Positions 10,925 through 25,545 of a DNA stretch of 64,000 nt are shown here, one piece after another. The position numbers and the translations under genes are program-made. The notes under the pieces are model-generated. The model was not told the origin of the DNA, searched no databases, and worked only from the letters and a program-made list of their open reading frames with translations. Source of the DNA: Epiperipatus broadwayi (lineage: Eukaryota; Onychophora; Udeonychophora; Euonychophora; Peripatidae). The stretch spans positions 893,501 through 957,500 of the forward strand of contig JAQFVV010006272.1 in assembly GCA_028023455.1 (NCBI GenBank). The letters are read 5' to 3'. The number at the start of each line of letters is the position of its first letter. Within the stretch, counting starts at the first letter, position 1.

Positions 10925-13900
10925 TATACTACTTATTGTCTACTGATAATTTATATTTACATTAAATGACTCTATACTGGGATGAAGAGAACTGCACTCA
11001 TAAGCATATAAGAAAGTCATGAGAAATTGTTTGTATTGTAAATATATTGGGAACAGTAATTTAGACACTTTACTCTGCTGCTGAGTCATTTATTTTAAAA
11101 CTAATTACTGGACACTGGATAATAATAATATATCCAAATCAATATTTTTAGATATTGGTCTTATTAGTGAGAAGCAATAGAGAGAGTCTAACATTCTGAA
11201 ATTTGTATGAGAATTTAGATATAGCATACAATATAGTGTCAGTACTTATTTAATTTATAATAAATGGTTCTGTAATAAAGCAAAATAAAATATATTTTTG
11301 CTTTTAATGCAAATTTTGAAAGTGAATGGAGAAAATAAAGTAATGCTCTATTTGATATTCAGGAAGTCCCATTGCATCCACTCTTAGTCTTTCTGTAAAT
11401 TCTTAAAACTATGTATAATAATAATCTTTATATAATAAACACATATGCATAACACAATTTGATTTTTAAAATATAAATATTAGAATACCATCAAAAATAA
11501 CAAATATGATTATACAATTAAGACAGAAAACAGTATAGTATATGAGTGATTAAATACATATTGAGTGAGTGAGGTGGAAAATGGCTTTATTATTATCAAG
11601 AATTATAAACATATTTATTTTTTCTAACTAGATTATTGGAATATAAATCCTATTAGTGATTGACATAACTTAAAAACCTACATATAGTAACTTCATGTGC
11701 AAAGCAAAATCAGTCATTTTGGTCTAAAAATTACACCACGTTAATTTAATCTTTATAAAACAAAATAACGTTTTTAATTTTATTTTACAGATTAGTAATT
11801 AATAGGTTACATATTAAGAATAAAAATTGCACAAATATAGATGGTTTGGAGATAACAGAAATTTCTTACAGATCTACGGAGAATAAGTTAATAAGTAAGT
11901 TGATAAGTGATTCCGTAAATAAAATCAACTGAAATCAGTATTAAAGATCCTATTATAAACTTCTCTATTTCACAAAAGACATTCAAATACATGAATAATT
12001 TTACAGAGATTGTCCATTATATTTCAAAGTAATTTTCACTGATCCATGATAAAGAGTTATATTGCAAACTATACCCCGAGCCTTTTCATTTTACATATGA
12101 ATTGCAATAAATATTAGTAAATAAAATTTATTTACACATAATAGTTATATATACTTAGAATCATGAATTGTCAAAATAAATTAATAATAGTTTAGTGAGA
12201 TGTCAAGAAACACTCATTAATATCGTAAAATTTTATTTAAAATAAAAATTACTAAAATTGCAAATATTCAAATTTAATATTTTTTGTTTTTTGATTTATA
12301 TCAAAATCTTCGAGATAAATTTAAATATCTTTTTTTTTTTGCCATTGAAGATTAAAGAGGGATCATTTACAACTTTAAATTTAAAAAAATAAATGAAAAC
12401 ATTCGCATTATTATTGTAACGTTTATTTATATATAATATACAACTTTTAATTTTTAAAATATTTTTTATAAAATAAAAAAGATTGGAAGAATAATTAATT
12501 CTTCTTTTTCTGAATTCTCATTTTTATTCTTTTTTAGTTAAAAATGCTTTCAACATGTTTTTTTTTTCTATAAAAAATGCTAATCCTTCCATCTTTTTCA
12601 AAATTTTAACACTGAAATAAAGGAAGTATTATATTTTAGCATTTCTAATAACTTTTTATTTAAAATTATAATTATTTAGCCTATTACTTGAGTAGCAATT
12701 ATTTTTCTATAATTTTCCCAGTAAGTTATTTAATTTAGATTTATATCAAACGATTTTAATTTAACAAATATTAATATGTTATACTCATTTCTATATACTC
12801 CTGAATGTTTATATTTAAAGACAAAAAGAAAGCAATATTTCTACTTAGACATCATTAAATATTAAAATAAAGTTTAAACTGATGTGTTGGCACTCACACC
12901 CTAGTAAATGCTATTTAAACTGCAATGTTATTCAGTCTTTTTTAATAAACACCGTGATGCTAATGTATAATGTCATGTACAGTGAGTGATAAGGAACCAG
13001 ATTTAACAGTTGTATTTTCTGGATTTAGACTCCATCTGTCATTCAGTGCTCGAATATCATATGATTTCCTGAGTAACAAACTTTTGATTATTTAATAATC
13101 TAATATGCAAATAATTTATTATTTTTGTATTTTAAGTTATCTATATTTCAAATTAAAAAAAAAAAAACACTTTAAAAAATGATATAATTGTAACATTGTT
13201 TATTCTCCTATAATATATATATAGATTAACAGTGGTAAATTAGATTGCTAAATCATCGAGCAAATCATAGCATTAAGTAAAGATTTTAATTATACCAAAA
13301 AATTTATTCATTTCTTGTTATTAATGGAAAGATAGGTTTCCATGGCAACAAAACAGTAGACCAAGTATTTCTAATATAAATCTACTTTGTAAGTATATTA
13401 TAATCATAATTTATATATATTTTTATTCTTGTATATTTAATTTTTTATTTATTTATATTAGTTTTTGCTATTTCAAATTTTAATTTTAAAGTTTAGAATT
13501 ATTTTTGAAATTTTTTTTTCTGTATGTAATTTTTTTTTGAATAATTGAAAATTGAAATATGCTATAAATGAAAATATTTTATTTCTCTTACTAAAAATGT
13601 TTGATGCCTTTAACCAAACTTATTTATAATTACAGTTTTAAGTCAATATCCCAGTTAGATTAAATATTGACTGATATCATTAAGATATGCAGATTTTTGA
13701 AAGTTAGACAAGATTTAATCCATTTCATATAGAAAGTCTTTCTTGCATATGAAAAATGAACAAAACTGTTTTAGCATAAAGAAGGATATGTGTATGTTTT
13801 TTTCCTCACAATTTTATTAAACTTCTTCCATTGTATTGAATACTTTATATATTATATTTCACAGATTAATTATAATAATACCAATTTAAGAAAAAGATAA

Positions 13901-15189
13901 TACAGCAGAAGCATATACACATTTGCTTTTAATAATCACTTTATAATTGTCTATAACCTAAAAGAAATAAAAAAATAAAAAATTATAAGTCTATAAATAG
14001 ATATTAGTTATTTGATAGTCAGAGCTCAAAAAACTCATATCTTTGTATGAATGTGAAATACAAACTCATATAATAATACGGGTGTTTTTTTAAAATATTT
14101 TAAATCTTTCAAAGCATATTTAAAAAAACATAGCAAAAGTTATTAATTCATAATTTAGCCTATTTTTTTTTTTTTTTAAAAAAGGCATTCAAATCAGTTA
14201 TAATGTAGAACAAGTATATCAAACTAGCAATTTGTAACATGTATTTTTGTAGCCCCAACAACTTAAACTAAAAAAATTATTTGAAGAATATATTTGTATG
14301 TACTAAAAATATTGTCACAATGATAATGCCGTTACATAGAAAATAAACATTTTGACTTATTTTTCAGTAACCATGATAATTCGACCTAATACTAATATAA
14401 GTAGAACATTCAAATGTCTTTTTTTTTTTCCATCAGTGAAATTATTATATTCAGGTGTTTAATAATAATGCATTGATTACAAATTGTTCTTGTTGTTAGA
14501 TATAAAAAAACATTTTGGTAAAAATGTAAGTAATTAAAACGTAATTTTTAAGCAATTATTTAAATTTATATAAGTTTTATAGTCATTATTATTTCTATAT
14601 AAAAAATATCCCTTTCAAAGCCAACAAAAAAGAAAAAGAAAAATGATGAAAAGAAGAGAAAATTTCCAAAAAATTGAAATTAAATTATTTGTAATTCAAT
14701 TGTTAATCACACCACTACATGCCATGAATATGATATAGTAAACATGTATTGAAAGCATGATAGGCAATAATAAAGCTAAATATTATTTTTTTAAAAACTA
14801 CCTTTTTTTGTGTATTTTCATTTTATCAGAATTAAATTAGTTATGCATACAGGTGAAAATTAAATTGTGCATATCATAAGCAATGAATAAATTAGTAAGG
14901 CTAAAAAATATGATATTAAATGACAACATGATATAAATCTCAAGAAACAATAATCATGTTTTGAAGGTAAATTAAGAGAAAAAAAAAATAAAAATTTGTT
15001 AAAACTCACTTATAAAAAAAGAATCCATAACAAAAGCAAGCTTCAAAATTATCTATTTACTATCAAAATACTCAAAACTTTTTACAAGAGCCTCATTAGT
15101 CAAAGAACATATGATAAAAACTGTTCAATTTATCTGACTGAAAAAGGCAAGTATTATGTGATATCTTTTATTGAGATATATAATATCAT
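10925..15189. other. A+T-rich DNA, no gene recognised
   Basis: Long A/T-rich stretch with homopolymer runs. The lysine-rich 65-codon frame at 14996-15193 directly precedes the hAT remnant and might be its decayed upstream part, but no motif is clear. No other feature supported. Confidence 0.45.
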
Positions 15190-16150
15190 ATAGTAGATAA
15201 TCTGAGTGATCAATTGTGAGAGATATTTGCAGCAGTCCTGGGTTTGTCAATCATGACTTATTAAAGTACAAGTAGATGTATAAGTTGCTCCATTCTTTTA
15301 TAGTTGTAGTGAAAGTATAAAAATAAGAAAGGAGTTTTGGAAATAATCTCCATTCATGGAAACACTATTGGAAAAGATATATTTGATGCAGTATGGAACA
15401 CTTTTGGAGAAATTCAAATTTCTTTAGAATTTCTCATTGCTGTGAGAACTGACAGGGAAAGCAATAATAGATAAAGAATTTGTATTAAGGCTGGCAATCA
15501 TTTCATTGGATAATTTATTATCAACGTCTGTAGTATAAACTATTAAAAATGGAGAAAGTGCTCAAGACTATGACTAAAACTATAAATTTCATTTAATCTA
15601 TGAAACTTAATTACCATTAACTTGCAATGTTTCTTAAGGATTTAGAGACTGAATTGAAAATACTTTCTTATTATACAGAAGATCATTAGTTATTTTGCAG
15701 CAAAATCTTGAAGAGCTTCTATTTGCTTATAGAAGAAATATTATTGTGTCTTGAAATCAAAGATCAAGATGTGTCAATTTTAAAAGATCCAGCATGGAGC
15801 CAAAATTGATATTACCAACAACATAATTAGTCTCAACATTATGTCATATGGAAAAGATATGCCAACAATAATAAGTTTTTTTAACAGAAACTGATTCTCT
15901 TAGAAAATCATCTAAAATATATCCTCTTTTATTTTACTATATATGAGTAGTTCAAAATGCAAATTTGAAATTGTACATTTTTCACCATAGTACTATAAAA
16001 TAAAAAAATTAAAGACAAATTTACTAAAGGCTTTGCATATTTCAAATAAAGACAAAAAATATTCTTTAAAATATTTTTTTCTTTTGAAATCAAACATACT
16101 CCTATTTCCTTATGAAAGGGATTCACTCATCTACAGAATACCATAATTTA
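15190..16150 (+). pseudogene. hAT transposase remnant, GTF2IRD2-like middle part
   Basis: The three forward frames together show short blocks in the order of GTF2IRD2-like hAT transposases. VAPFFYSC near 15280 sits where AQL.IFIR occurs. Then come NFI and SMKLNYH...LAMFLKDLETELKILSYYTEDH near 15585-15690, resembling the block LNHRQF..FLE.LE.E...L.YYTEVRWLS, and KILKSFYLLIEEI near 15700-15745. Stops and frameshifts interrupt every block, so it is a decayed relic. It is in the same orientation as the receptor gene, upstream of the first visible exon. No terminal inverted repeats were identified; a possible hAT-like end (ATATCCCTG) occurs near 16800. Confidence 0.5.
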
Positions 16151-18302
16151 AAAAAAAGGATAACTTGAGATTCAAAAAATACATTTTTATTTAGTATAAA
16201 AATAAAGCAAGTTTAAAATGTTTTCCATACAAATGATACTTAATAATATAACTCTTAAGTGAAGATTAACTGATGAAAGTCTTTCTGCCATAATAAAAGT
16301 TTATGCTCTCTATTTATACCCTTCAAATCTTGAAAAATTACCTGTTAGTAAACATGGCAAATTTTGAATAGAAAAGTGTAATAAATCAGTACTATTGAAA
16401 ATTTAATAATAAATATTATAATCTCTATTAAATATTATAATCAGTTAATCAATAAATTGTAGCAATAAATATATTACATTCATTATTACTTTCCATATTT
16501 CCTTTTTATTAGCCATATATATTTTTTTAATTTATAGTTTTTCAATAGTGGAATTAAACAAACTGTTTCTATGTTTTAATTTTGTTATTAATTTGATATT
16601 TCTTTAAATAAATATTTAAAAAATAAAAAATTTCATTGTAATTTGAAAAAGCAGTAGCAGTAACAGTACAAGTACATACCATGCTGTCTGCATTAGCTTT
16701 ATTTGCTAGAAAAACAATATGAAGTAATTAATATACACTATTTGAATGCAAGTAATATATATAAAGTGAGATTACCCTGGTGTCATCAATGAGTTTGATA
16801 TCCCTGGTCTAGAATTACAAAAAGAAGTTTGAATAATATGAACATTACATGTTTTTTTAAAAATCATATGATCATATTTCCAAAGTTTTTGTGTTTTTCT
16901 TCAAAGCAATCCATAATAATATTTATAAAATATACCAAACAACCTCGTACTAAATTAATCTATATTACAAATCTCATCCTTTTTAATAACTTCTGCAAAT
17001 TTTTTGGAGTAAAATCAATTCTAATACAATATGTTAGAATTTCATTTAATTTTTATATATGAAATTTTTACTCATGTTAGGTAATGAGCATTGAAATCTT
17101 TACTATTACTTCTCAGGAGAGGGAGAGGAAAATTAAAAAAAAAAGCATTTATATTTTAAATGGCACACATAAATCTTTAAGTACATAATCCAGATATTAT
17201 CTTCAATTCTTTGTGTAATCTTTGTTATTAATTAATTAATAAAATTATTAATAAATAATGTAAACCATTTAAACATCACATATTGGTCTCTATCTATACT
17301 TAATATTTGCTTTGGAAGCACAATTTCATTCCACTGAGTCTTTTCCAGAGCCATCTATTGTAAATTTAATGGAAGAATCATATAACTCCTCATTATCGAA
17401 GACCATTATTTAAAAACGAGCTCTGGAATGTGGATTATAGCACTGCCTTTAGTATCTACTGATAATTATCTAGGCATAATATGGCTCTAAAGTAGAGTAA
17501 ATACTTTTTTTTCCTAAAAATATAATATAATAAATAGTTACCTATTGGTTTATTGAGCCATACATAAGTATTGAGGATTTAGAATTACTTTTATGCCCAT
17601 TTTTAAGATCGATTTAATCTCAAAGAATTAAATAACTAATCAAATGGTTTATTGCTCTGGCCTTCATAAGAAGTTCGAGCACCGTGATAGAACTGGAACC
17701 TGGATCCATGAACCTTGAGCTTTAAGAGTTTGTCACTCCATTACTGTACTAAACCACACAGGACTATCCAAAGGGTTATTAAGCGTTGTTGATCTTGTCC
17801 GATGTTTCACGTTAAAAGGTAATAATAATATTCCTATTTTAAAAGGACTCCCAGTTTTTTATAAATTTATTTGATTAAATTTAAACCATTTTTTTTCTTT
17901 TAAAAAGCATATATAGTATAACATTAGTTTTCAAATCGAAGTACAACGTCATTTTCACGCGGTAATAAATTTTGAATCACTTTAATTTTTATTTTATAAA
18001 CGAAGTTTTATTTGATAAGCTAAGTACTTTATTAATATATTTTCTTAATATACTTTAAAATTTTTTTTTAAAAAAATTGAATAGTAATAAGAAATTTAAT
18101 TATTAATATACTTTACATTAGTTTAGACTTTAGACAATGGTATTTTTAGCAACTAAGATTAGTAAGTAGAAATTAAATAGAAAGTTAAAACTTGCTCTCT
18201 TAATTTCAAATGAAAGAACAACTGAAATATTAATAAGCACATCTTGCTTTTTTTTTTCTCTTTAAACGTGGGCCACAGGCCTATGTTTATTTTATTTTGT
18301 AG
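16151..18302. other. A+T-rich DNA upstream of first visible receptor exon
   Basis: Contains the tRNA-like repeat at 17670-17762 and the splice acceptor TTTTGTAG that ends at 18302. I searched for a signal-peptide exon ending in a donor with one leftover base and did not find one I could defend. Confidence 0.5.
17670..17762 (-). repeat. Possible tRNA-derived repeat
   Basis: On the minus strand it has GTGGTTTAGTACAGTAATGG (A-box-like spacing), a CTTAAAG loop and a degenerate B box AGGTTCCAGTTC about 50 nt downstream. It is locally richer in G+C than its surroundings. A weakly similar arrangement occurs at 34320-34405. No tail or target duplication found. Confidence 0.35.
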
Positions 18303-18442
18303 ATTGTTCAGGTACAGACGATGCCAAACGACTTTATGATGATCTGTTGAGTGGATACAACCGTTTAATTCGACCCGTAGCCGAAAGTAATGACACAGTC
18401 ACAGTTCGGATGGGAATGCGTTTGTCACAATTAATTGACATT
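18303..18442 (+). CDS. nAChRalpha: nAChR alpha-type subunit, N-terminal ligand-binding exon (partial gene)
   Basis: First recognisable exon of a Cys-loop, ligand-gated cation channel subunit that acts at the neuronal plasma membrane as part of a pentamer. It encodes residues 1-46 of the visible protein, starting CSGTDDAKRLYDDLL: the N-terminal alpha-helix and first beta strands, with LIRPV and VRMGMRLSQLIDI. DAKRLYDDLL is characteristic of arthropod alpha1-alpha4-type subunits. The acceptor TTTTGTAG precedes 18303; the first two bases finish a codon begun in the missing upstream exon. The donor GTAAGA follows 18442 after a complete codon. A glycosylation sequon NDT is at residues 29-31. The signal peptide and start codon are not in this exon. 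An N-terminal Cys-Ser-Gly-Thr in place of the usual Asn-Pro is unusual. Confidence 0.93.
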
Positions 18443-20082
18443 GTAAGATTTATTATTATTATTGGTATTGTTAATCTAGTTAAGACTTTATAGTAATTGC
18501 AATAAATGATAAAATTCTGATAAAGTAATATGATTTCATAACTCGAAAATTAACTATGTATATATTAATTGCATATTTATTGCTAAAAATTCTATAGCTT
18601 TTGTTGATCATGTCTACAGGATGGGGTTTAAACCCAAGTGAAACTTGGATTTTTTTTAATACTTTAAGTAAGTGTAGTCAGCCCTACTAGATATTCAATT
18701 ATTGGTTAGTAAAAAAAAATAACTAGTTCTTATTATTTATAAATCAAAATACTAAGTTAATGTGGGTTGATCAATAATTGTTATTGCTCTAATTGTAAAA
18801 TAGAAATGCAATTTTAATATTGTGCACCCTTCGTTATAAATGTGGGAGTGTCGTATTCCCTTGAATACTGCGCTCATGGTTTACTTTTAGTTTTAAGTAA
18901 TAGATTTCTAAATGTAGAACCCTTGGAAATATTTTTAAGTTAACAAAAACGAAAATGTTACATTGTGGATATTCTCTTTGAACCAAATATATATACGAAT
19001 TTGAAGATAAAATATACATCTGTTTTAAAGATTAATATTCTTATTTTTTTTTTCTTTAGATGATTAATTTTGTCAAAATGATTTAATGTATATATTGATA
19101 TTATAGTATTCTCTCTCATCTATTTAGTTTTTTACAGGGAAAAAATCCAAATAAGCTTCATATATATACGTATATAATTAGATATGTGTAAAGAGACTTG
19201 AGTCATACCGATATTTTTGATTTAATCAGCTTAGATTTCAGGATCCTAGTCATGGCAAGTGGAGAAGTAATCACTGCATGAGGGTCCTTTGAACACAACT
19301 TGCTTACTGTCTGAGTATAACAATTTTTTTTTAAGATTTAAAACAGATCTAGAATCATTTTCTCAAGTAGCTGGCACAAAACCAATCCAATAAATTACAT
19401 ATTTAAATACTAATATATGTAAAAATGAAAACTTACTAGTCTTAACAAAAGATTAAAAAAGTTCACTATTCCGCAGGTGAGAAACCTGGTGAATCATAGC
19501 ATTTCTTCAATGTTTCCAGCAGTGATGATTTTTAAAAGCTTTATATTTACTCAATTTATTTATACATATGCTTGTACATACACACACACACATAAATACC
19601 CATTACAAATATATGCGTTACGCTTCTATATTACTTTACAGTTGATAAGGATTAAAACATAATCAAAAGTTCTACTGATTAATTAAGATGTTTATTTTAT
19701 TATTTTTACAGGTAAAATTATTTGGAAGATATACATGCATATGTTGAATTAGATACTTTCATGGATTTTTAATTTGATAAATAATAAAAATAAAGAGATA
19801 ATTGTCAGGATACTACTTACTTAGTGATAATCCTAAAGAAGTTTCTATTAATTTGTACAATAGCTCTTTTGTTTTAGGTTTTAGTGAAGAAAAAGTGTTC
19901 TCTTTTACTTCAAACCCAAGTTATTGTAAGGGTTGTGAGAATGCAGAAGACTAATATCTCCCTTGACATTATACAAATAATAATTACTTTTTTCCAGAGA
20001 GTTGTATATGTTCAATTATATATACAGTAATGTTTCAACTCCATATACATACCTAAATACTAAAATATTTGAAATAATAAAA

Positions 20083-20160
20083 AATGCTGGGACCATGATA
20101 TCAATGCCAATCATCATCAATGCTCTAACCATCTGATACCTTGAGTTACTGGCCTTCAAT
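20083..20160 (-). repeat. Possible degenerate tRNA-derived repeat
   Basis: On the minus strand CAGATGGTTAGAGCATTGATG resembles an A-box region (TGGTTAGAGCA) of tRNA-derived SINEs. GGCATTGATATCATGGTCCC follows at the spacing of a decayed B box. No poly-A tail or target duplication was identified, so this is weak. Confidence 0.3.
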
Positions 20161-23100
20161 AGATTAGTTATCATGATAAAATTTCTAAAGTAAAGCGAAT
20201 TATGTGGATTTAAAGGTGATTTTTACTCTTGCTTCATCCAACACACAGACATACATACAAAATATAAATATTAACTTTGGAATCACAAAAACCTGAGAAA
20301 TTGGGAACAAAAAAAAAATACACATGTACAAATTTAATCCAGTCTAATACTAAATAATTTTACTGGAATAATCTAAAAATCTCTTAAAACACAACTCTAT
20401 AATAAAATCAGACACACCCATTGGTAATTATCAAAACAAGTAGCTAAAAGAATAAAGATATCTATTATTTTTTAAAACAATTACTTAATAAAATTAATTA
20501 ATTAAAAAATAATAATATGGAAAACCCCAAAATTTACATATTGATCAACCCGCTTAACAAATATAATTATTATTCCCTTATTATGCTCATTTAATTAATA
20601 TAAATAAGTTATTCTCTTATAATAATCAAACTAAAAAAATAATTTCACAAAAAAGAAAAAATAACATAGTTTCCCAACACTTAATCTAATGAAAAAACAA
20701 ACTTTTCAACAAATTAACTAAAAAAAATTATCCAATATCTCTAATTACTTCCTTCCACATAAAATGATATTTAGAAATGTATATGTGCACACATTAATAA
20801 TACTTGACTATTCTGATTTTTTTTTCTTTTAGTCCTCTGTTGTTATAAGTCTAGTTTCAGTTTAATAAGAAGTTTCATTTCAGGTTAATATAGATTTCCA
20901 ATTTAATAATTATTTTCATAAAACATCACATAACTTTTTTTCTTTTTCTAGTTCCAGGTTTCAGTTTAATATTTATTTTTATTTCAGTCTTCTAATAACT
21001 TTTCTTCTTGTAGCTCCATGTTTCCAGTTTAATTATTTCCATGTCAGGTTAACTTAAATTGAGATAATCAGGATTCTGGATGGATTAATACATAAGACTT
21101 GTTGAAAGTTTCTCCCAAGGATATTGTCTTTCTCCTACATTCCTTTTGGTAAAATTGATCATGTAGTTCCATTGGTAATGTTCAGCTTTTAGCAAAAGAT
21201 TAGCACATGATTCTTGTAAGCTTTATTCTATTATAATGCTTTTTAAAAATCTTTTTAAGCAATAGTGAGATCAGTTTATCTTCACTTAACATAGCTGAAC
21301 GTTTAATACATTTTCCTCTCTACATTATTTTGTTTTCTAAAAAGCATTATGATATTATTCTTTTATTCAATCACACGACTCCTCAGAAATTACTGCATTA
21401 AGTCTTATGATTTATTTTAAAAGAAAAATAAATTTTATTTGCACCCTAATTATTTGGAAAACAAATAATTATTTGAAAATAAAACATTCTATTTATACAT
21501 TAAGTTTGACAACTTACTTCATTTCTTCAGGGATAAAAACCCTTATCTCTTTTAATTAATTGGTAAACAATTAAAAAAAATCTTAATACATTATTGTTTT
21601 TTTAATTAATTGGTAAGCTTCCTTTTAAAGATTTTAATCCCTTCTTTTTTTCTTTAAAGAAGAAAAAACAATACATAAAATTACACAAAAAATTATTATT
21701 CCTTATTTTCTTCTTTAAAATCAAGCCTAATAAGAATGATATATTTATATTATCAAAATATTTAAAAATTTTCACAGAATTATTTCATGTATGTAAATCA
21801 TTTAATAACTGCAACATAAGTGAGTTCTTATATATAAACTAGGCTGTCCTAAAACTAACATCAGAAGATATAATTTTTCCCAATATATACATATAAACTA
21901 ACATGAGAAGAGATGATTTTTCTCAATATTATTATATAGCATATATTAAATAATAGCAAATAATATAAAATGTTATTGGAAAGAAAATCCTAACTTAAAT
22001 AATCTGAGATACTTTTTTAGTGCAACGATTTTTAGTATCACAAAATTATTAAAATGAGTAGTCATTAACTCTGTGTTTGTATGCCCATTGTTAGCCTATT
22101 TGAGTGAGATTGCATGGATATTTTCACTGATAAAAATTGATCTTAGGATTGAATGAAAATGATTTATTTTGTATTTTTGCATCACAACTTTGACTCTGGA
22201 GAATGTTATGCTAAAAATATTACACTAAATTTAAGTTAGAAGTTTCTCTCCTATTATGTTATATCTATTTCAAATTCATTAGGGAATCAATATTATTATG
22301 GATCTCACCAATAAATCATTCAATGTTATTGCAAAAATGCCCCTATCTGTGCAACATCTGTGAATAACCTCTTCTACCTATATGATGATTGCTAGAATGC
22401 AAATAAAATATCTGGTATAATGCTATTACTAACAACAAACGAAAATATATACAACTAATAAAAAATGTATGTTTACATTTTTTACTTATAAAAATCTTCA
22501 TTTTATATATATATATATATCGCAACTAGTTTTGTATAAAACATGAAGGTGTTGAAAACTTGTTTGACAATTTTAGAATTAAAACTAAATTTCATTCTGT
22601 ATCAAAGTTGTGCTTAATTTTATATATATGAAAAAAATCAAACTTATACTTGCACTCTTAATGCATGAATATAAGCTTTGATGAAATTAAAATTCCCATG
22701 AACCTTTACAAAAAGTAGAGTAAGCTTTTAAATAACAATATTCAAAAATAATATAAAAATTATGTGAATAACTATTAAATGTGTGATTGTTAATTTTTTA
22801 CATGAAAGCAGATTGAGAATAAATAGGCAGTAGAGACTGTTTGTGGGTGTATATCTATCTGGTTATCTGTTTATGGTACTCTCGAGATATATTGATCAGC
22901 ACATCTATCTGCTATACCCTTATTCTGGGATTTGAATTTAGACTGATTAAAATTTAATTTCTTTCACATTCCAAACAAGCATAAGAATTTTTGTCAAATA
23001 GATAGTACATAAACAATTCATCCATCCAAAATTAATTGGCATATCACTTTCTACCTATTCTTAACTAAGGAATAAAACAAGCACAGATGAACAAACACTA

Positions 23101-23491
23101 AAATTTCTATAATCTTACAGTTGATAAGCTGTGCAAGAACTACATTTTTCTTCATGGTTCTTGTAAGTAAAACTGTATCTGCATGTCTTTTTAGTAAACA
23201 AATAGTAGCACTGTAATTCTTGTTCATCCATATTATGATAAAAAATCACTCCTACATAAAACATAACAACTTCATTAATATGTAAATAACATTAACATGA
23301 TATCATTTGGTATTACAGTTTGGATCTTTTAATTTAATGATCATAGTAATTCCCATTACACTGGACAGGATTACATGAACTTTTTTTTCAAAGAACTTTG
23401 TTTGATAAAGTCAGTATCCATATATGTAATCTTGTATATATTAATAAAAATTTTCATGAATAAAAAGATGTGAATACAGTTTGTAGGTTCA

Positions 23492-23523
23492 TTTATTATT
23501 ATTATCATCATCATCATCATCAT
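23492..23523. repeat. Trinucleotide microsatellite (ATT)n/(ATC)n
   Basis: Short compound microsatellite: ATT repeats pass directly into ATC repeats. No associated gene. Confidence 0.85.
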
Positions 23524-25545
23524 GGAGCAGTATTTTATCAGAATTTCATTTACTCTTATCTAGAGAATAAATGTGTCTCAGTAGATGTGTAACAAAAAGC
23601 AAAACTTTTATGTAAACCAAAATGTTATCTTTCAACAAAATTCTAATTAACAGCTATCATCATCAATAGTTTTAAAAAAAATTTGTTATTAAAACAACAT
23701 AACATTATAAGCATAAGAAATACCAAGTTAATTATTTTATTAATTCACTGAAACTCTTCTTTTCTAAAATGATTTATCAAACATTAACAAGTTTATATCA
23801 AATAAGAAATACAATATTTCAATAAAAAGCATACATATTTGATTAAATACTTAAAGATTCAAGCTTCAGAAGTAATCTGCCTCATTTAGCTTTTATACCA
23901 CAGCATGATTATTTGTTGACTATGAACTCTTCTATGATTCCATCATTTTTAAAAGTATAAAAATATTAAATCATTGTTTCTCTAAAAAATAATTTTGTTA
24001 CAAATAACAGGATAATTCGATGTTACGGTCCTATATAATTTTATAAAAAGAACATTCTCTAAACGATCTTTAAAAAACCCCAGAATGCAATCATAGAAAA
24101 TATACTTTATTATTGGTTTTCTTAATTGAATAAGCCAAGACTTTTAGAGAGGCACATTTTATTATGTTCAAGATTGTCTTATAGGTCTTCCATGCTGTAG
24201 AATTATTTATACCATTGAAAGAATCTTTGCTGAATCATTGAATTAGTTTGTTTCATATTTAATATCATTAATAAAATGTTTAATAACTTTAATATTTTGC
24301 ACAATAATTTCCATATCCTGTTCATAATGTTAACCCACAATATCTACTTTTAATAGTAAAAAACGTTTTCAATTTCTAATAGTCGAAATTTTAATATAAA
24401 TAAAGAGAAAAAAATTCATATACTATAATGAGTTTTTATGAATTATTGGTTTTAGCCATACATTCTATATGTCAAAAATTGTTAGCAATAAAAATATTTT
24501 AATAAAAAAAAAATATCTTCAGTCAATGAAAATTAAAAAGTTGGAGGCTAATTATACTGAACAAAATTGAAAGGATGCTATTATAATTGAGCACTTTGTG
24601 TATAATGTGAAAATAAACAATTGTCCATGAAAATTATTTATCATTTTATTATTTAATTTTTGTAATATTATTAAATTTTCTTTCTATATTTGCAGAGCAA
24701 ATTAGCCAAGTAAAATTTTAATGGCATCAGAGCCTAAAGAATATGAAACATCTCCAATCAAAACCTATCATAATCATTCTTCTACTATTTTGTTAATTTT
24801 TTAATAATTATAAATTTGTATTTTTAATTTTTTAAAGTGTTTTTCTATTATCTGAAGTTATACTTTAGCAAGAAACATATGAAAAATATTAAATTTTTAA
24901 ATGAATCTTTATTTATTTAATCCAAAATATTTTTATAGTCTGAAGTCTAAAATGAACTGTTTTATTTTTGACAATTTATTTCTATTTATTTTTTCTAAAT
25001 AGTTGATTTTGTTTATTTAGAAATTGATATTTTATTTTTTAGACTAACATATTTATTGAATTCATGTCTAGAATTCAAAATGTAAAAATTGGACACAACC
25101 AAAAAAAAAATCTAAAAAATAAAAAAAAATTATGGTCAGATGTATTGACCTTGTATATCACTAGAGAGGTTAATTCATTAAAATTCTGTTTATGGAAAAA
25201 AAAATTAAGATTGTTGTGTATTTTCATTTTTATACTATAAGATATATAAAATAAGTTTATTCAAGCATATATATATATAAACATCTAGAATAGTAATAAT
25301 AGCAATAATAATAAAATTATATTAAAATAATTATATCTTTGTATATATGATTAAATGAACTATATGTGTGTAATTAAAAGTACACTACTGAGCCAAATTA
25401 TTAAAGATTATATTTTATTGGTGGTTTGAAATGGATTGCTTCTTCTGGGGGTAGTTTTTATAAAATAAAATATTTTGATTCAACTTTATGAAGAAAATAT
25501 AATATAATTAATTTAATATTAAGGATGTTCTCTTTTTCCTTATCC

